NCBI GenBank assembly: GCA_902803125.1
Contig: CADCOZ010000078.1
Coordinates: 1-7,471, forward strand
Length of the DNA stretch: 7,471 nucleotides
Origin: an uncultured Ruminococcus sp.
Lineage (GTDB): Bacteria > Bacillota > Clostridia > Oscillospirales > Acutalibacteraceae
Direction of reading: 5' to 3'
Within the stretch, counting starts at the first letter, position 1. Every line of letters starts with the position of its first letter. Made by a program: the position numbers and the translations under genes. The notes beneath the pieces are model-generated. The model was not told the origin of the DNA, searched no databases, and worked only from the letters and a program-made list of their open reading frames with translations. Below, piece after piece: positions 5,901-7,471 of the stretch.

Positions 5901-7471
5901 GTCGGTGAGCGTGACGGTGTCGCCGCCGGCCGTAGTAACTTCTATCGAATCCGGATACAGCCGCTGAACCGCACTGGTTACGGTCGTGTTGCCATTCTTG
6001 CCGGTAATCTTGAAGGACCTTGCCCCTTTTGGCAGGCGAATCTTATAGGGATTTGCCTGTGCGGCTACGGTGGTGTTATTGACCTTGGTATACGCCAGAC
6101 TAATGCCGTTGGAGGTATTGGAAGCATTGTTGACATCCGCCCCGTTGATGGCTCCTGTTGTGCCGGCATCATCGGTATAGAAGATGATATGCGGGTCATC
6201 TATCGTCGTGTTGATGATGATGAAGTTATCGGTATCATTGAACCCTGTGGTGCCGTTTGTGCCGTTGCCGCCGTTTTCGGGGGTGTCGGTAATCAGCTGA
6301 TAGCGGTCTTCCGGCTGATAAGAAGCGGAGTAGGTACCGCCCGCTGTTCCACTGCCGGAATAAGCTGAAGGTTCTTTCAAGGGAATGGTTGTTCCGGAGG
6401 AAACACCACTGCTGGTTTTATATCCCACGAACTGTACTGTTCTGTCACTGGTAAGTTTCCAAACCTGTCCCAAAGCAACGTCATAATAAATGTCACTACT
6501 GGACCAGCTATTATTGTCGTTAACTCTAAACGCCGCCCTCGAACCTTTAAGTCTGCCGGAATTCCACTTTCGAGCTCCTGTGTCTCCTCCTTCGCTGGAT
6601 GCCCATGTTTCACCATCTGAGCCTTGGCCGTTGGAAAAACGTGCCCAGATATTCGAGTTATTATTATTATACCCATTACCAAGAACATACATATAACCAG
6701 TATTAAGGTCTGGAGTATACAGCATACCGGCTGTTAATGTTTTACTTCCTGTTTCTGCTCCGCTGCCAGTATCATAATTACGGAAGGAAACATTACCGCT
6801 AACAGTAATATTATTAGCTTCAAGGTCAAGCTGATAGTATGTCTGCCCAGTCGGCTTAGTCATAAGATAATTCTGATTCCCAATGCGAGCGTACACATTC
6901 GTCCAACTGGTATTGGTGTTATCAAAGTAGATGTAGCTGCCCGGCACTTCCCACTCGTAAGTAACCGTGTTGGTACTTGTGTCATACAGCACAGGATAGG
7001 GATTCGTGGGAACACTGGAAGCGTTGTTCGGCTGTAAGGCGGCATCTGCTCCGGCATAAGCCGCTACCTGCGATTCATCTGCCAAAACAGACGATACATA
7101 ATCATAGACGGTATCGCCGCCGGCTTCCATCGTATTCACGTCTACCTCTGTAAAGACAGGATAGAGCAGGGTCGGAACGGTGCCGCTGTCCGGCAGACGG
7201 TACTGCATATCGCCGAGCGTCCAATCCTTTGCATAACGGGTCGGTGTGGCTCTCAGCTCATAGATAGCCGCCGAAGAGGTGGTTTGTGAACCGTCGGTAA
7301 CGGTGAAGCTCTCCGCTCCGGCCGGAATGGCCACTCTGAACCAGTCGCCCACGGCATTGAGATCAGAGGTGCTTTCGCCGCCAACCGGAGCCACCGGCTC
7401 ATAGCTGACATGGCCAAGGTATTCCGGACTGATAGCGGCTGTGTTGGTTGTTGTTCCCTGATCAAACGTCA
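2940..7471 (-). CDS. Giant secreted/surface protein with CBM26-like and SpaA/Cna-B-like modules (N-terminus outside window)
   Basis: The frame runs open to the right edge (first full codon at 7469), so 1509 residues are visible; the GTG at 7394 is internal, with no ribosome binding site. Order from the N-terminal side: tail of a beta unit (WFRVAIPAGAESF, near 7340); CBM26-like units starting near 6935, 6191, 5765 and 5333; a Gly/Asn/Thr linker near 6275-6246; two SpaA/Cna-B isopeptide-type domains (4826-4440, 4433-3885); a divergent beta domain (about 3884-3225); and an Ig-like C-terminus. Such modules suggest a cell-surface adhesin or glycan-binding protein with a stabilised stalk. The signal peptide is not visible. 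The frame ends prematurely at 2940 because of a shift at 2950-2953; coding continues in another frame to 2740. All four Cys lie in the last third. A patch at about 6370-6870 has distinctly lower GC. No cell-wall sorting signal is present, so anchoring is unknown. Specific ligand unknown. Confidence 0.85.
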   Translation of the reverse strand, partial: TFDQGTTTNTAAISPEYLGHVSYEPVAPVGGESTSDLNAVGDWFRVAIPAGAESFTVTDGSQTTSSAAIYELRATPTRYAKDWTLGDMQYRLPDSGTVPTLLYPVFTEVDVNTMEAGGDTVYDYVSSVLADESQVAAYAGADAALQPNNASSVPTNPYPVLYDTSTNTVTYEWEVPGSYIYFDNTNTSWTNVYARIGNQNYLMTKPTGQTYYQLDLEANNITVSGNVSFRNYDTGSGAETGSKTLTAGMLYTPDLNTGYMYVLGNGYNNNNSNIWARFSNGQGSDGETWASSEGGDTGARKWNSGRLKGSRAAFRVNDNNSWSSSDIYYDVALGQVWKLTSDRTVQFVGYKTSSGVSSGTTIPLKEPSAYSGSGTAGGTYSASYQPEDRYQLITDTPENGGNGTNGTTGFNDTDNFIIINTTIDDPHIIFYTDDAGTTGAINGADVNNASNTSNGISLAYTKVNNTTVAAQANPYKIRLPKGARSFKITGKNGNTTVTSAVQRLYPDSIEVTTAGGDTVTLTDFHHAGTTFTYNGTNGGNLAVTSLRSGYTIGKTEMTDPLNPKTDADYIFFTDTNNSFANSNTVYAYYYGDADGEYTAWPGVQATVGSEAPTTYTDNNGDTVYMFRVPKESDGKYKKVIFTNGQTGTNIKITEAADMQAGMNYVLGGVSTIDNTSTQMAYGTFAQAGKVYDVTVSPKAEGATKAYSTSSNRVIYIVNNGTQDLTNSVVESTRFPLEELHVTFYDQNNNIIGTNLAGYLPDKLGTYSGSTWTAAQYNGDDVYRIAVPDNAKYFRINNGIHKGLTDNEDTQLRERYSEVKEIANNGLYKFVDGAYLTSIGESPTDPTKYIQGSTVPTSEATRHNPNYLLELVNPLESEEEIVPIRIEEIKLAEIVTDETEGANKGKVKYIKWLKPEPGHADDLTTVDAEYLANQPSDIGESAGVTKVKVIKKGTYYWKELTPPEGYKLNEDLYEFVYDEDGKVYFRNAEGYLEEVASGNATVTIENEPEDEPQGGDVVLTKTAKEATRQGTADAVDVGESLGAGYGFLLYHADGTLVQGVYKRSGEDAVYYVATVGSGTAYNTVSTEMESTTANGNTHIELPKYVKALVTDSEGKIRVENLPYGEYYFEEVCTPSGSAYAENFTHGWIKENGEYVYRDRVENEDYYDAVPNRVHFSVGENTVGETALQVTCEDEMVPAYIRLFEHIDEWRPDEWGNPTFIFKIKQTHTYSDTNKDPTTAVYTPVADGKEYLVALTVDDAGRMTVDNFHTALLNSEYPNFNGWYLETTAVSGSMGGTVVDNTDDNKYANERLFGLNSGGCLEVEPGKYTISRINPSRYEFVTNYSYYNTYANAPWIDGLYDSTNDQGVRNDSLYRQWYHPDNSTNPNRDAVNHEYGTETIAELILEPYRVASIHYYDRVSYYDKFTQVDTEINNFYTADETNATGVTAIKGIRLEFRGRVQLPDTGNAEVTVNTANNGLFVWNTTDSCVLNAYIIHVDGSERAMTTAEKRS
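3885..4433 (-). other. SpaA/Cna-B-like domain 2 (putative Lys-Asp isopeptide, two Cys)
   Basis: The first strand is VVLTKTAKE with a candidate Lys (codon 4412-4410). An E-box follows SEGKIRVENLPYGEYYFEEV, the typical link of a pilin-like domain, with the second Glu as likely catalytic residue (codon 4085-4083). The last strand is LQVTCEDEM, where the usual Asn is replaced by Asp (codon 3896-3894); Lys-Asp bonds are known in CnaB domains such as CnaB2 of FbaB. Two Cys (4079-4077 and 3902-3900) sit beside the E-box and in the last strand. The residue assignments are mine by eye. Confidence 0.65.
4440..4826 (-). other. SpaA/Cna-B-like isopeptide domain 1
   Basis: The segment runs from PIRIEEIKLAEIV to TVTIENEPEDEP. 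The E-box GTYYWKELTPPEGYKL (4616-4569) is the classic signature of SpaA-type prealbumin-like domains, with the Glu of WKE as catalytic residue. The candidate Lys is in EEIKLAE (codon 4805-4803), and the partner Asn in TIENEP (codon 4457-4455). Such intramolecular Lys-Asn bonds stiffen surface stalks. It directly precedes the second domain through a short acidic linker. Confidence 0.75.
5466..5765 (-). repeat. CBM26-like unit, best-preserved copy
   Basis: About 100 residues with the order YIFFTDTNNSF, VYAYYYGD, TAWPGVQA, VYMFRVP, KKVIFTNGQTG, MQAGMNYVLGG. The aromatic first strand, VYAYYY, AWPG and IFTNG blocks match the starch-binding CBM26 pattern, and the Trp and Tyr residues could stack on glucan. 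Related units start near 6935 (YIYFDNTNTSW then VSFRNYDTG, AGMLYTP), 6191 (HIIFYTDD then YKIRLPKGARSF) and 5333 (VIYIVNNG then VYRIAVPDNAKYF), and are much more diverged. Carbohydrate binding is inferred only. Confidence 0.6.
6669..6935 (-). repeat. CBM26-like unit, diverged copy inside the low-GC patch
   Basis: It starts with YIYFDNTNTSWTNVYARI and continues through YYQLDLE, VSFRNYDTGSG and TLTAGMLYTP to YMYVLGNG, aligning by eye with the copy at 5765-5466 (first aromatic strand, VYA, V-x-F-x-N-x-x-TG and AGM-x-Y). The AWPG block is absent. A four-Asn run follows, encoded by AAT AAT AAT AAC. Most of the unit lies in the AT-richer patch. Confidence 0.55.

Noticed and set aside
5493..6368. Long open frames opposite the giant gene on the + strand (291 residues here, also 271 residues at 3669-4484)
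   Set aside because: They are antisense to strongly protein-like modules, lack domain sense and clear ribosome binding sites, and arise from the GC/codon bias of the real gene.
6659..6672. ATT triplet run as a phase-variation tract
   Set aside because: Only about four units, and triplet changes would alter the Asn count without shifting the frame.
6400..6700. Variable region of a diversity-generating retroelement
   Set aside because: The Asn/Ser-rich stretch is internal, no template repeat or reverse transcriptase is visible, and the composition shift explains its look better.
7392..7394. GTG at 7394 as start of the giant surface protein
   Set aside because: The frame continues upstream to the window edge with similar sequence, and there is no ribosome binding site or signal peptide.

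Overview
The window suggests a Gram-positive anaerobe of the Bacillota, most likely a gut-type clostridium. The grounds are purine-rich Shine-Dalgarno sites, a consensus sigma-A type promoter, a lipoprotein signal peptide, and a very large secreted protein built from starch-binding-like (CBM26-like) and SpaA/Cna-B-like modules. GC content is near 50%. No rRNA, tRNA or plasmid/phage hallmark gene is present, so the taxon is an inference.

Left part (1-1433, + strand): the 3' end of an ATP-dependent RNA/polynucleotide ligase overlaps by 14 bases the start of a complete HD-Pnk protein (N-terminal HD phosphoesterase, C-terminal P-loop polynucleotide kinase). Together they form a nucleic-acid end-healing and sealing pair: HD-Pnk cleans 2',3'-cyclic phosphate/3'-phosphate ends and phosphorylates 5'-OH ends, and the ligase joins them. 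A strong bidirectional terminator (1442-1494) closes this operon and also serves the converging gene.

Middle (1495-2739, - strand): a 145-residue three-helix membrane protein (start corrected to 1940) with a perfect TTGACA-N17-TATAAT promoter and a leader of about 160 nt. A 304-base gene-free stretch follows, with a GC hairpin and a short tandem repeat. Next comes a 133-residue lipoprotein with a DUF5640-like beta domain, and a second strong bidirectional hairpin just upstream of its ribosome binding site.

Right part (2740-7471, - strand): the C-terminal 1509 visible residues of a giant surface protein whose N-terminus lies beyond the right edge. It carries four or five degenerate CBM26-like units, then two SpaA/Cna-B isopeptide-type domains, a third divergent beta domain and a C-terminal Ig-like region. 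Its frame ends at 2940, but clear coding sequence continues in the -1 frame to a stop at 2740. This is explained by loss of one A in an A-run at 2950-2953, or by -1 frameshifting there. A roughly 500-base patch (about 6370-6870) is much lower in GC than the rest of the gene, suggesting module replacement by recombination.

The best-supported functional system is the ligase/HD-Pnk repair pair, a known but sparsely studied type. The most unexpected observations are the frameshifted end of the giant protein, its compositional mosaic, and the terminator between it and the lipoprotein gene.
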